Part shown: piece after piece, positions 30,984-40,758 of the stretch
How positions within the stretch are numbered: the first letter of the stretch is position 1
How the letters are laid out: each line of letters begins with the position of its first letter
From: Modicisalibacter muralis
GTDB taxonomy: Bacteria; Pseudomonadota; Gammaproteobacteria; Pseudomonadales; Halomonadaceae
Length of the DNA: 64,000 bases
Direction: 5' to 3'
Assembly: GCF_900102945.1 (NCBI RefSeq)
Contig: NZ_FNGI01000010.1
Coordinates: forward strand, 62,001-126,000
Made by a program: the position numbers and the translations under genes
Notes under the pieces: generated by a model
What the model saw: the letters and a program-made list of their open reading frames with translations, nothing else
Databases searched by the model: none
What the model was told of the DNA's origin: nothing

Positions 30984-32072
30984 ATGTCCCTGACACTCGA
31001 AAACATCGACCGCACCGTGCGTGGCGAAAGGCATATCGCCGATGCCAGCCTGTCCCTGGCATCGGGTTCCTTCAACGTGCTGCTGGGCCACACCTTGTCC
31101 GGCAAGACCACGCTGATGCGGCTGATGGCGGGGCTGGATTCGCCGAACAGCGGCCGCGTATTGCTCAACGGCCAGGTCATGACCGACGTGCCGGTGCGCA
31201 AGCGTAACGTCTCGATGGTCTATCAGCAGTTCATCAACTATCCCACGCTAAGTGTTTTCGACAATATCGCCTCGCCACTGAGGCTCGCTAAGCTGGCCAA
31301 GCCCGAAATCGTTCGGCGGGTCGAGGAAACCGCCAGCATGCTGCGCATCGAGCACCTGCTCGGGCGCTATCCACAGGAGCTGTCGGGCGGCCAGCAGCAG
31401 CGCACCGCCATGGCCAGGGCGCTGGTCAAGGACGCCGACCTGGTGCTGTTCGACGAGCCGTTGGTCAATCTCGATTACAAGCTGCGCGAAGAACTGCGCC
31501 TGGAGATGCGCAAGCTGTTTCGTACGCGCAATACCGTGGCGGTGTATGCCACCACCGAACCGGCCGAGGCGCTGGCGCTGGGCGATACCACCACGCTGCT
31601 GCATGAGGGACGCATCTTGCAGAGCGGCCCCAGCGATGCGGTGTTTCATCGCCCCGAGACCCTCGAAGCGGCGTCGCTGTTCGGCGAGCCACCGATCAAC
31701 CTGATGGAGGTCGAGGTACGCGGCAGCGAGTTGCTCATCGGCAGTACGGCCTTTCCCCTGCCACGCCAACTGGAATCACTCGACGATGCCCCGTATCGCC
31801 TGGGCATGCGCCCCAGCCATCTGGGGCTGGCACCGGTCGGCGACGACGACCTGGAGTTTCGCATGGCCGTGGGCGTCGCCGAGATCAGCGGTTCCGAGAC
31901 CTTCCTACATGTCAATAACGACGTTCATGAGCTGGTGCTGCATCTGGGCGGCATTCACGACTTCGCCGTGGATAGCGAGATTCGCGTCTACGCGCCCTGT
32001 CACAAGTTGTTCGTGTTCGATGCCGACGGCGATCTCATGCATGCACCCAGCCAACCCTTTTCACGAGCCTGA
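30984..32072 (+). CDS. glpS: Glycerol-type ABC transporter ATPase 1 (GlpS-like)
   Basis: The first of two ATPases of the importer related to the Rhizobium glpSTPQUV glycerol transporter. The 362 residues have Walker A GHTLSGKTT (a variant with HTLS in place of PSGC), signature LSGGQQQRTAMARALVKDA, Walker B LVLFDEPLVNLDYK, and a C-terminal TOBE/MalK-like domain (about 240-360). In the H-loop position the protein reads VYATTEPAEALAL, where Thr-Glu replaces the usual His-Asp. AAAGGAAG precedes the ATG. First gene after the sigma-54 promoter. Confidence 0.88.
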   Translation: MSLTLENIDRTVRGERHIADASLSLASGSFNVLLGHTLSGKTTLMRLMAGLDSPNSGRVLLNGQVMTDVPVRKRNVSMVYQQFINYPTLSVFDNIASPLRLAKLAKPEIVRRVEETASMLRIEHLLGRYPQELSGGQQQRTAMARALVKDADLVLFDEPLVNLDYKLREELRLEMRKLFRTRNTVAVYATTEPAEALALGDTTTLLHEGRILQSGPSDAVFHRPETLEAASLFGEPPINLMEVEVRGSELLIGSTAFPLPRQLESLDDAPYRLGMRPSHLGLAPVGDDDLEFRMAVGVAEISGSETFLHVNNDVHELVLHLGGIHDFAVDSEIRVYAPCHKLFVFDADGDLMHAPSQPFSRA

Positions 32073-32083
32073 GCGAGAGAACC

Positions 32084-33205
32084 ATGGCGGAAATTCGTCT
32101 TGATCGACTGGCGCACAGCTACTCGGCTCGCCCCGGCGGCCCCGAGGATTATGCGATACGCCGGGTGGATCATGTCTGGGAGCAGGGCGGCGCCTATGCG
32201 CTGCTTGGGCCTTCGGGCTGCGGCAAGAGCACCCTTTTGAATATCATTTCGGGGCTGCTCGAACCCTCGGAAGGCAAGGTAATGTACGACGGCCAGGAGG
32301 TGAATGCGCTTTCGCCCCAACAGCGCAACATCGCCCAGGTTTTCCAGTTTCCGGTGATCTACGACACCATGACCGTCCACGACAATCTGGCCTTTCCGCT
32401 GCGCAATCAGCGTCAGCCGGCGGCCAAGATCGCGGACAAGGTCAAGGAGGTTGCCGAGGCGCTGGAGATCGCTCATCTACTGCATCGCAAGGCCAGCAAC
32501 CTGACCGCCGACGAGAAGCAGAAAGTCTCGATGGGCCGCGGTCTGGTGCGTGACGACGTCGCGGCGATCCTGTTCGACGAGCCGCTGACCGTCATCGACC
32601 CGCAATTGAAATGGCGCCTGCGCCGCAAGCTCAAGCAGATTCACGAGCGCTTCAACATCACCATGGTCTACGTGACCCACGATCAGCTCGAGGCTTCGAC
32701 CTTCGCCGACAAGATCGCGGTCATGTACGAGGGCCAGATCGTGCAATTCGGCACGCCGCGCGAGCTGTTCGAGAATCCCGCGCACACCTTCGTCGGCTAT
32801 TTCATCGGCAGCCCCGGCATGAACCTGTTCGAGGTCGAGTTGACCACCGACGGCGTGCGCCTGGCGGGGGTCGATCTGCGGCTTTCACCGGCGGTGCGCA
32901 ACGCGCTTGAGGTGCATGCCGGGCAACGCCTGAAGCTGGGTATTCGTCCCGAGTTCGTGCAACTCGTCGAGCCCGGCGAGTCGGCGCTGCATGCCACGCT
33001 CGATCTGGTTCAGGACCTGGGCACCTACAAGGTGCTCGACCTGCAACTGGGCACGACGGATACCAAGGCGATCAAGGCTCGCATCGAAGAGGACCACGTG
33101 GTGCCGCAAGGCGAGGTTGGGCTGATATTCCCCGAGCGATGGACCAAGTTCTACGCCGACGACTTCCTGGTGGAGATACATGATGGACAAGATTCACAAC
33201 AATAA
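32084..33205 (+). CDS. glpT: Glycerol-type ABC transporter ATPase 2 (GlpT-like)
   Basis: The second ATPase, 373 residues, with canonical Walker A GPSGCGKST and Walker B AILFDEPLTVIDPQ. Its signature region reads NLTADEKQKVSMGRGLVRDD, which lacks the usual LSGGQ, while the H-loop VTHDQLEA is intact. The TOBE-like C-terminus is present. The two ATPases thus have complementary deviations and probably form an asymmetric heterodimer with one full catalytic site. The symbol follows the rhizobial system and is unrelated to the E. coli glycerol-phosphate antiporter. Confidence 0.88.
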   Translation: MAEIRLDRLAHSYSARPGGPEDYAIRRVDHVWEQGGAYALLGPSGCGKSTLLNIISGLLEPSEGKVMYDGQEVNALSPQQRNIAQVFQFPVIYDTMTVHDNLAFPLRNQRQPAAKIADKVKEVAEALEIAHLLHRKASNLTADEKQKVSMGRGLVRDDVAAILFDEPLTVIDPQLKWRLRRKLKQIHERFNITMVYVTHDQLEASTFADKIAVMYEGQIVQFGTPRELFENPAHTFVGYFIGSPGMNLFEVELTTDGVRLAGVDLRLSPAVRNALEVHAGQRLKLGIRPEFVQLVEPGESALHATLDLVQDLGTYKVLDLQLGTTDTKAIKARIEEDHVVPQGEVGLIFPERWTKFYADDFLVEIHDGQDSQQ

Positions 33206-34049
33206 AGCCTGGCTGCTGGTACTCCCGGTTTTCGCGCTGGTGGCGTTCAGCGCAATCGTACCGCTGATGACGGTGGTCAATTACTCGGTGCAGGACATTT
33301 TCGGCCCCAACAACCGCTACTTCGTGGGTACCGAGTGGTTCAGCCAACTCCTGCGCGACCCGCTGCTGCACAATTCATTGCTTCGCCAGTTCGGCTTCTC
33401 GTTCAGCGTCCTGGCCATCGAGATTCCGCTGGGTATCGTCATTGCGCTGTCGATGCCGCGACGTGGCCTCGGCGTACCGACCTGTCTGATTCTATTGTCG
33501 CTGCCGCTGCTGATTCCGTGGAACGTGGTCGGCACCATCTGGCAGATCATCGGGCGTGGGGATATCGGGCTCTATGGTTGGGCGCTCAATGAAGTGGGTA
33601 TCGACTACAACTACGCCGCCAACCCGACGGATGCCTGGATCACCGTGCTGATCATGGATGTCTGGCACTGGACCTCGCTGGTGGCACTGCTGTGCTATTC
33701 GGGGCTGCGTGCGATTCCCGACGTCTACTACCAGGCCGCGCGCATCGATCGTGCCTCGCACTGGGCGGTGTTCCGTTATATCCAGTTGCCCAAGCTCAAG
33801 AACGTGCTGCTGATCGCCGTGATGCTGCGCTTCATGGATAGCTTCATGATCTACACCGAGCCCTTCGTGCTGACCGGTGGCGGCCCGGGGACCAGCACCA
33901 CCTTCCTCAGCCAGACGCTGACCAAGATGGCCGTGGGCCAGTTCGACATCGGCCGTGCCGCCGCCTTCTCGCTGATCTATTTCCTGATCATCCTGCTGGT
34001 CACCTGGCTGTTCTACACCGCCATGACTCACACCGACGACAAGGCCTGA
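33180..34049 (+). CDS. glpP: Glycerol-type ABC transporter permease 1 (GlpP-like)
   Basis: A MalF-type inner-membrane permease of 289 residues with six predicted membrane segments. The EAA-type cytoplasmic loop YYQAARIDRASHWAVFRYIQ is clear. The gene overlaps the preceding ATPase gene by 26 bases; two adjacent ATGs (33180, 33183) follow GGTGGAGATAC. It pairs with the next permease to form the translocation pore. Confidence 0.9.
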   Translation: MMDKIHNNKAWLLVLPVFALVAFSAIVPLMTVVNYSVQDIFGPNNRYFVGTEWFSQLLRDPLLHNSLLRQFGFSFSVLAIEIPLGIVIALSMPRRGLGVPTCLILLSLPLLIPWNVVGTIWQIIGRGDIGLYGWALNEVGIDYNYAANPTDAWITVLIMDVWHWTSLVALLCYSGLRAIPDVYYQAARIDRASHWAVFRYIQLPKLKNVLLIAVMLRFMDSFMIYTEPFVLTGGGPGTSTTFLSQTLTKMAVGQFDIGRAAAFSLIYFLIILLVTWLFYTAMTHTDDKA

Positions 34050-34057
34050 GGTGCGCG

Positions 34058-34858
<801 letters not shown>

Positions 34859-34920
34859 GCCGCTCGGAGCCGGGTATCGATAAACCATGCACCACTCACG
34901 CAGCGACAAGGGGACAAGAC

Positions 34921-35193
34921 ATGGAATGGATGGCATGGACATTGCCGACGGCGATCTTCTTCATCGTCATCGGTCTGATTCTGGTCGGCATGACGGTCTG
35001 GCAGATGGTAACGCCAGGCGTCAAGCGCCGAGGTTTTCTGCCGATTTCGACGACTCGTGGAGATCGACTGTTCATCACTCTGCTGGCTGCCGGTTACGGG
35101 CATCTGATGTTGCTTGGCTTGACCGTTTGGCCACTTTGGATCGCCACGCTCGCTAGCGTGGTGGCGTTCGTCATCATCATGAAATGGGGGTAA
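34921..35193 (+). CDS. glpU: DUF2160 small membrane protein (GlpU-like)
   Basis: A 90-residue membrane protein with three hydrophobic segments (LPTAIFFIVIGLILVGMTVW; LFITLLAAGYGHLMLLGLTV; WIATLASVVAFVIIM). DUF2160 proteins are encoded between the permeases and the binding protein of glycerol-type ABC operons (glpU in Rhizobium); a transport accessory role is likely but undefined. ATG 34921 after AAGGGGACAAGAC. Confidence 0.85.
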   Translation: MEWMAWTLPTAIFFIVIGLILVGMTVWQMVTPGVKRRGFLPISTTRGDRLFITLLAAGYGHLMLLGLTVWPLWIATLASVVAFVIIMKWG

Positions 35194-35263
35194 CGCAACA
35201 CAGGATAACTCGTACAAGGGTAAGCACACGTCAATGCGTCACAAGGACAATAACGAGGTAGCC

Positions 35264-37003
35264 ATGTCTTATATCAAGTACGCTCCACGACCGACGCGCA
35301 TCGCGATGGCATTGAGCCTGGTCGCCTGCCTTTCGGCACCTTCGCTCGCGTTTGCCGATCAGTATCAGGATGCCGCCAAGCGCTGGATCGAGAGTGAGTT
35401 TCAGCCCTCGACGCTAACGCCGGAAGAGCAGATGGCGGAAATGCAGTGGTTCATCGATGCCGCCGAGTCGCTGCGCGGTCAGGAGATCAATGTCGTCTCC
35501 GAGACCCTGACCACTCACAAGTACGAATCCGAGGTGCTGGCCAAGGCGTTCCGCGAGATCACCGGCATCAACCTGACTCATACGCTGCTCCAGGAAGGCG
35601 ACGTCGTTCAGAAGCTGCAGACGCAGATGTACTCGGGCACCAACATCTACGATGGCTGGGTCAACGACTCCGACCTGATCGGTACTCACTTCCGCTACGG
35701 TAAGGTCGTGCCGATCGATACCATCACCGAGAAGCATCCCGAGTTCACCTCGCCGACGCTGGACCTCGACGACTTCATCGGTCTGTCGTTTACGACCTCT
35801 CCGGATGGGACTCTCTATCAGTTGCCGGATCAGCAGTTCGCCAACCTCTATTGGTTCCGTGCCGACTGGTTCGCCGATCCCGAACTGAAAAAGCAGTTCG
35901 AGGAAAAGTACGGCTACGAACTCGGCGTGCCGGTAAACTGGTCGGCCTACGAGGACATCGCCGAGTTCTTCACTAACGACGTCAAGACCATCGATGGCAA
36001 GCGAGTCTATGGCCACATGGATTACGGCAAGAAGGATCCCTCGCTCGGCTGGCGTTTCACCGATGCCTGGTTCTCCATGGCGGGCGCCGGCGACAAGGGC
36101 ATTCCCAACGGCCTGCCGGTCGACGAATGGGGCATCCGTGTCGACGAGTGTCATCCTGTCGGTTCCAGCATGTCGCGTGGCGGCGCCACCAATAGCCCGG
36201 CGGCGGTCTATGCGACCGAGAAATACGTCGAATGGCTGAGGAAGTACGCGCCGCCAGCGGCGCAGGGCATGACCTTCTCCGAGGCCGGGCCGGTACCGGC
36301 GCAAGGCAATATCGCCCAGCAGGTCTTCTGGTACACCGCGTTTACCGCGGACATGACCAAGGAAGGTCTGCCGGTAGTCAACGAGGACGGCACGCCCAAG
36401 TGGCGCATGGCACCGTCACCCGTTGGCGCCTACTGGGAAGACGGCATGAAGAAGGGCTATCAGGACGTGGGTGCCTGGACTTTCCTCGAGTCGACGCCCG
36501 AGAAACGCCGCCTGGGGGCCTGGCTGTATGCGCAGTTCGTGACATCCAAGACCGCCTCGCTGAAGAAGACGCTGGTTGGCCTGACGCCGATTCGCGAGTC
36601 GGATATCCAGTCCCAGGCGATGACCGACGCCGCGCCCAAGCTGGGTGGCCTGGTCGAGTTCTATCGCAGCCCGGCGCGCCTTCAATGGACGCCGACCGGC
36701 ACCAACGTGCCGGACTATCCGAAACTCGCTCAGTTGTGGTGGCAGTATGTTTCCCAGGCGGCCAGCGGCGAATCGACCGCCCAAGAAGCGCTTGACGGTC
36801 TGGCCGAAGCCCAGGACCGGATTCTGGAGCGTCTGGAGCGTGCCGGTGTGCAGGAAGTCTGTGGCCCGAAGCTCAACGAGCCGCGCGATCCGCAGTACTG
36901 GATCGATCAGCCGGGTGCGCCGAAGCCCAAGCTGGAAAACGAGAAGCCGCAGGGTGTGACCGTGGCCTACGAGGAGTTGCTGAAATCCTGGGGGCAGGAG
37001 TGA
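35264..37003 (+). CDS. glpV: Periplasmic binding protein of the glycerol-type ABC transporter (GlpV-like)
   Basis: A 579-residue solute-binding protein, large for its class but normal for GlpV. The signal peptide is residues 1-28 (cleavage near LAFA-DQYQD). The mature part includes INVVSETLTTHKYESEVLAK, TNIYDGWVNDSDLIGTHFRY and the Trp-rich segments typical of sugar/polyol receptors. ATG 35264 has GAGGT just upstream; an ATG 30 bases earlier would put charged residues before the signal. Last gene of the operon, with a strong terminator after it. Glycerol as ligand is inferred from the operon type. Confidence 0.87.
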   Translation: MSYIKYAPRPTRIAMALSLVACLSAPSLAFADQYQDAAKRWIESEFQPSTLTPEEQMAEMQWFIDAAESLRGQEINVVSETLTTHKYESEVLAKAFREITGINLTHTLLQEGDVVQKLQTQMYSGTNIYDGWVNDSDLIGTHFRYGKVVPIDTITEKHPEFTSPTLDLDDFIGLSFTTSPDGTLYQLPDQQFANLYWFRADWFADPELKKQFEEKYGYELGVPVNWSAYEDIAEFFTNDVKTIDGKRVYGHMDYGKKDPSLGWRFTDAWFSMAGAGDKGIPNGLPVDEWGIRVDECHPVGSSMSRGGATNSPAAVYATEKYVEWLRKYAPPAAQGMTFSEAGPVPAQGNIAQQVFWYTAFTADMTKEGLPVVNEDGTPKWRMAPSPVGAYWEDGMKKGYQDVGAWTFLESTPEKRRLGAWLYAQFVTSKTASLKKTLVGLTPIRESDIQSQAMTDAAPKLGGLVEFYRSPARLQWTPTGTNVPDYPKLAQLWWQYVSQAASGESTAQEALDGLAEAQDRILERLERAGVQEVCGPKLNEPRDPQYWIDQPGAPKPKLENEKPQGVTVAYEELLKSWGQE

Positions 37004-37031
37004 TCGTGTTAGGCTGAATCGGCAAAAGGAC

Positions 37032-37069
37032 AGCGCCGCTGCGTGACGATCACGCAGCGACGCTTTTTT
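37032..37069 (+). terminator. Intrinsic terminator of the glycerol ABC operon
   Basis: Perfect 10-base inner arms (37037-37046, 37050-37059), a further AGCG/CGCT pair outside, and six Ts. Confidence 0.92.
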
Positions 37070-37085
37070 CTGACCGTAACCCTCG

Positions 37086-38564
37086 TCACGCATAGGCCAG
37101 CACCACGCTGACCTCGGTTCCCTTGCCTGGCTGGCTGCGTATCTGCAGCGGGGCGTCGTGTCGCTCACAGATCTCACGCACGATCGACAGGCCGAGCCCT
37201 GATCCTTCGCACTGCGCGCGGCTGGACGCCGTCCGATAAAAGCGTTGGGTTATCAGCGGCACCTCCTCCGCTGCGATGCCGGCGCCATCGTCGCTGATCG
37301 TTACCTTGACGCCGCGGGCCTCGGCCCTGGCCGTCAAGCGCACGCTACCGCCGCTGTCGGTGGCATGCAGGGCGTTGTCGATCAGGTTCGACAGCACGCG
37401 GTCGATCAACCCCAGGTCGGCGCTCACCCAGGCCAGGCTCGGCTCGCAGTCGATCGATAGCGTCACCCCCGCCTCGCGTGCCTGGTGCTGAAACTTGCCG
37501 ACGATATCGTGGGCCAGTTCGGCGAGCGAGAAGGGCGCCAATTGCAGTGGCTGATCATAGGCATCCAGCCGCGACAATGTCGAAAGCTGTTGCGATAGGC
37601 GGGTCAGGCGGTCGGCGTTATCCATGATCGCCTGGATGGACCGGCTGCGTTCGCGCGATGAGATAGGCTCGCTGTCGAGAAGCCGCTCGGCGTAGCCGCG
37701 CAGCGAGGTCAGCGGTGTACGAAAATCATGCGACAGGTTGGCGATCAACTCACGCCGCTGGCGATCGGTTTCGCGCATCGCCTGGATCTGAGCGTCGATG
37801 GTGCCCGCCATGTCATTGAACGCGCGCGCCAAGTGGCCGATTTCGTCGTCACGCAGCGGCGCGGCGCGCTGACTGTAGTCGCCCTTGCTGAAACGTCGCA
37901 CCGTGGCGATCAGCGCCGAGAAGCGCCGCGTCAGCAGGCCAAACCAGATCAGCCCGATCGCCCCCGAAACCAGTAGCGCTATCAGCCCCGAGAACACCAG
38001 GGTGCGAGTGATCGAGCTGGTGCGCAACATGGCGAACGTCGACGTCTGGGCGGCATTGTTGAGATCGGCATACAGGTAGCCGGGTTCACCGGTCGGGCCA
38101 TAATGGATGCGTGCCACCGAGAACACACCGGCTTGATGACTGCACGGTGAAATTGTCATCACCGGGAGCATCGGTGAATCGCCGAGCAGGGTTTCCAGCG
38201 TCCGCACATCGACGGCGTCAGCGGTGCCGCAGGAGGGCTGGGCATAATCGGCGACGACCCGTCCGTTTTCGTCCAGCAGGTAAAGCGATAGCGATGAGTT
38301 TATCGACGTGATGTGCCGCGCCGCCTGGCGCGCGGCCGGGCTGTTCGCGCCCTGGCGGAGTGGCTCTTGCATGACGCGCGCCAGGTTGGCGGCAAGATCG
38401 ATCTCCATGCGCTGCTGAAACTCGCGGCCTAGCTGGTTGAACTGGCTGATCGCGATCCAGGCCGTGGCTACCGATAGCAGCAACAGGCTGGTCAGATAAA
38501 CCAGCGCGATGCGTGCATAGAGGCTGTGGATCAGTCGGCCGAGCCGGTTCACGAACTGCCTCAC
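37086..38564 (-). CDS. Two-component sensor histidine kinase
   Basis: A 492-residue membrane kinase: first membrane helix (about 14-36), a periplasmic sensor of about 140 residues, second helix (about 165-190), HAMP, HisKA with the phospho-acceptor LSHDFRTPLTSL, and a HATPase with N box LSNLIDNALHA, DDGAGI and GSGLGLSIV. The start is taken as GTG 38564, which overlaps the regulator stop (GTGA), typical of kinase/regulator coupling; an upstream ATG would force a 58-base overlap. The ligand is unknown; the divergent Met-rich peptide operon suggests an oxidant or envelope stress signal. Confidence 0.9.
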   Translation of the reverse strand: MRQFVNRLGRLIHSLYARIALVYLTSLLLLSVATAWIAISQFNQLGREFQQRMEIDLAANLARVMQEPLRQGANSPAARQAARHITSINSSLSLYLLDENGRVVADYAQPSCGTADAVDVRTLETLLGDSPMLPVMTISPCSHQAGVFSVARIHYGPTGEPGYLYADLNNAAQTSTFAMLRTSSITRTLVFSGLIALLVSGAIGLIWFGLLTRRFSALIATVRRFSKGDYSQRAAPLRDDEIGHLARAFNDMAGTIDAQIQAMRETDRQRRELIANLSHDFRTPLTSLRGYAERLLDSEPISSRERSRSIQAIMDNADRLTRLSQQLSTLSRLDAYDQPLQLAPFSLAELAHDIVGKFQHQAREAGVTLSIDCEPSLAWVSADLGLIDRVLSNLIDNALHATDSGGSVRLTARAEARGVKVTISDDGAGIAAEEVPLITQRFYRTASSRAQCEGSGLGLSIVREICERHDAPLQIRSQPGKGTEVSVVLAYA

Positions 38565-39295
38565 GAGGCAGCCGCATCGGACGGCGGCTGTTCGGCGAAG
38601 CGATAGCCCACGCCCCACACGGTCTGGATGAAGCGAGGCTTGGCCGGGTCGCTTTCGATCTTGCCGCGCAAGCGATTGATATGCGTGTTGACGGTATGGT
38701 CGTAACCGTCGAATTCCTTGCCCCAGACCCGGTCGAGCAGGTCGCCGCGACTGAAGCTATGGCCGGGGTGGCGGGCGAATAACGACAATAACGCGAACTC
38801 CTTGCCGGTCAGTTGCACGGGCGCTCCATCCAATGTGGCCAGGCGCTTATCGGCGTCGATGACCAAGGGGCCGCAAACCAGTGGCGGATTGGCGACGATA
38901 TTGTCGCCGCCCATCGCCTCGGGGCAGCGGCGCAACAACGCCTGTACGCGTGCCAATAGAATCTGCAGGTGAAAGGGTTTGGTGATGTAGTCGTCGGCGC
39001 CGATTTCCAGGCCGACCACCACGTCGCGAATCGCCGCCCTGGCAGTCACCATGATTACCGGCGTCAGTGCATCGCGCTGGCGAAGCTGCCGGCAGAGTTC
39101 CAGGCCGTCCATGTCCGGGAGCATCAGGTCGAGAATCACCAGGTCGTAATTTGCGCCGTCACCGGCAAAAAAGGCATCCAGCGCGGTGCGTCCCTCGCTT
39201 CGCCAATCGCAAACGTAGCCTGCCTCGCTCAAGCGCTTTTCAAGCATCCTGCCGATTTCAGGCGTGTCCTCGACGCATAGGATTCGCTGTGGCAT
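38561..39295 (-). CDS. OmpR-family response regulator
   Basis: A 244-residue regulator with a receiver domain (phospho-acceptor Asp in LVILDLMLPDMDGLEL, Thr in VMVTARA, Lys in YITKPF) and a C-terminal winged helix (about 145-232, with FSRGDLLDRVWGKEF and HINRLRGKIE). It is divergent from the Met-rich peptide operon. The 194-base intergenic region contains four ATCAC-type half-sites in two 11-base-phased pairs, as OmpR-type dimers bind, so it probably regulates both directions. Confidence 0.94.
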   Translation of the reverse strand: MPQRILCVEDTPEIGRMLEKRLSEAGYVCDWRSEGRTALDAFFAGDGANYDLVILDLMLPDMDGLELCRQLRQRDALTPVIMVTARAAIRDVVVGLEIGADDYITKPFHLQILLARVQALLRRCPEAMGGDNIVANPPLVCGPLVIDADKRLATLDGAPVQLTGKEFALLSLFARHPGHSFSRGDLLDRVWGKEFDGYDHTVNTHINRLRGKIESDPAKPRFIQTVWGVGYRFAEQPPSDAAAS

Positions 39296-39364
39296 GGCTG
39301 TTCGTCCTTCAATGTGGGCCGTTGCGCGATGCCCCCCACTCTAAATGAAGCGCTTGAACGAGGG

Positions 39365-39413
39365 CATCACGCAAACATCACGAAATACGCGGCGTCGTGA
39401 TAATTCTGTGATG
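39365..39413. promoter_or_regulatory. Response-regulator binding array between divergent operons
   Basis: CATCACG at 39365-39371 and 39376-39382 is a direct repeat with an 11-base period. On the opposite strand TATCACG (39396-39402) and CATCACA (39407-39413) form a second pair with the same 11-base period. Together they make a large dyad. A separate perfect dyad CCGCCA-N4-TGGCGG (39448-39463) lies nearer the start of the peptide gene. Confidence 0.65.
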
Positions 39414-39489
39414 AACGGACCCTTGGTGGCGATTAGCTTTTGACTTACCGCCACTGCTGGCGGGACAACCCGATAAACGGAGAAACACT

Positions 39490-39810
39490 ATGAAACGTTT
39501 TCTCGATCAGCCCCGCAATGTTCTCTTGGCTGCGCTGTTGGGCGCTTTTCTAGCGATCCCGGGTATCGCCCTGGCGATGTCCCACGACGAAACCATGTCC
39601 CAGGAAGACAGCATGTCCAGCGACATGCAGCACGACGATGCCATGGGCAAGGACAAGATGGGTGACGACAACATGCAGCACGATGCCATGGGCGGCGACG
39701 ACATGAAGCATGACACCATGAGCGGCGACGACAAGGAACATGACGCCTTGGATGAAGAACTCGAAAGCAGCGACGAAGAGATAATGATGGAAGAAGACGA
39801 CACGATGTGA
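39490..39810 (+). CDS. Met-rich MXKDX-type exported peptide (MrpX-like)
   Basis: A 106-residue protein with a signal peptide (cleavage near IALA-M, residue 29). The 77-residue mature part is almost only Asp, Glu, Met, His, Ser, Gly and Lys, with 13 methionines and no cysteine. Repeats such as MGKDK, MGDDN and MKHDT fit the pentapeptide MXKDX family. Next to a YedY-like oxidoreductase, such peptides (MrpX in Azospira) act as sacrificial hypochlorite scavengers whose methionine sulfoxides are re-reduced. That function here is inference. GGAG lies before the ATG; a stable hairpin separates it from the cytochrome gene. Confidence 0.85.
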   Translation: MKRFLDQPRNVLLAALLGAFLAIPGIALAMSHDETMSQEDSMSSDMQHDDAMGKDKMGDDNMQHDAMGGDDMKHDTMSGDDKEHDALDEELESSDEEIMMEEDDTM

Positions 39811-39827
39811 TGCCCGTGATTCGCTTG

Positions 39828-39855
39828 GGCCGGCGGCAGAGTATTGCCGCCGGCC
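39828..39855 (+). repeat. Intercistronic hairpin after the Met-rich peptide gene
   Basis: Perfect 11-base arms (39828-39838 and 39845-39855) with a six-base loop and no T run. It could stabilise the upstream mRNA or reduce read-through, so that the peptide is made in excess over the enzyme. Confidence 0.7.
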
Positions 39856-39891
39856 GGCGCTTCGATCCAGACGAGGCCAGTGGAGGCCATC

Positions 39892-40758
39892 ATGAGATCT
39901 CCCGGAGCAAACCCCGATACCGCTGTCGATGGTGCCAAGCAGGGCGGTAAGGTCATCAAGCGACATTCGCTGTTTACCCGCGTCTGGCATTGGGTCAACG
40001 CGATTTGCCTGGTGGTGCTGCTGATGAGTGGCCTGCAGATATTCAATGCCCATCCTGCCCTGTACTGGGGAAACGACTCCAGTTTCGGCGATTCGGCGCT
40101 GTCGATTTTCGCCGTGCAGGGTGACGATGGCGAGTTGCGGGGCATTACCGAGATCGGTGGGCTGCGCTTCGACACCACCGGCGTCTTGGGCGTGTCAGGC
40201 CCCGCCGCCGATCTCGAACGACGCGGGTTTCCCGCCTGGGCCACGATTCCCGGACCGCGCTGGCTGGCCATGGGCCGGCAATGGCATTTCCTGTTCGGCT
40301 GGATTTTCGCGCCGATGCTGGTGGCCTATCTGCTCTACCTCATACTCAGCGGCCAGCTTTGGCGACGCTTGATACCGCGCCTGCATGAATGGCGAGGCAT
40401 CGGTCGCACCATCCGCGAGCACATGCTACTGCGCTTTCCGCGAGGCGAAGAGGCGCGCCATTACAACATCCTGCAGAAGCTGACCTATTTGCTGGTGTTG
40501 CTGGCCATCGCTCCGCTGATCGTGTTGACGGGGCTGACGATGTCGCCAACCGTGGACGCCGCCTGGCCCTGGCTGCTGGATCTGTTCGGCGGGCGCCAAA
40601 GCGCGCGCACGATCCACTTCATCTGCGCGACCGCCTTCGTGGCCTTCTTCGTGATTCATGTCGCCCTGGTACTGGTGTCCGGGGTGTTCAACAACCTGCG
40701 CTCGATGATCACGGGACACTATGCGCTGCCTGACGAGGAGACTTCGCGCCATGAATGA
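39892..40758 (+). CDS. Membrane cytochrome b (cytochrome b/b6-type electron donor)
   Basis: A 288-residue membrane protein with four main helices and conserved heme-ligand histidines (RHSLFTRVWHWVN; WHFLFGWIFAP; IHFICATAFVAFFVIHVALV), of the b-type family that serves hydrogenases, formate dehydrogenases and molybdenum oxidoreductases. It should pass quinol electrons to the following periplasmic enzyme. ATG 39892 has GGAGG five bases upstream. Its 3' end overlaps the oxidoreductase gene by eight bases. It is not of the MsrQ/YedZ ferric-reductase type. Confidence 0.88.
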   Translation: MRSPGANPDTAVDGAKQGGKVIKRHSLFTRVWHWVNAICLVVLLMSGLQIFNAHPALYWGNDSSFGDSALSIFAVQGDDGELRGITEIGGLRFDTTGVLGVSGPAADLERRGFPAWATIPGPRWLAMGRQWHFLFGWIFAPMLVAYLLYLILSGQLWRRLIPRLHEWRGIGRTIREHMLLRFPRGEEARHYNILQKLTYLLVLLAIAPLIVLTGLTMSPTVDAAWPWLLDLFGGRQSARTIHFICATAFVAFFVIHVALVLVSGVFNNLRSMITGHYALPDEETSRHE

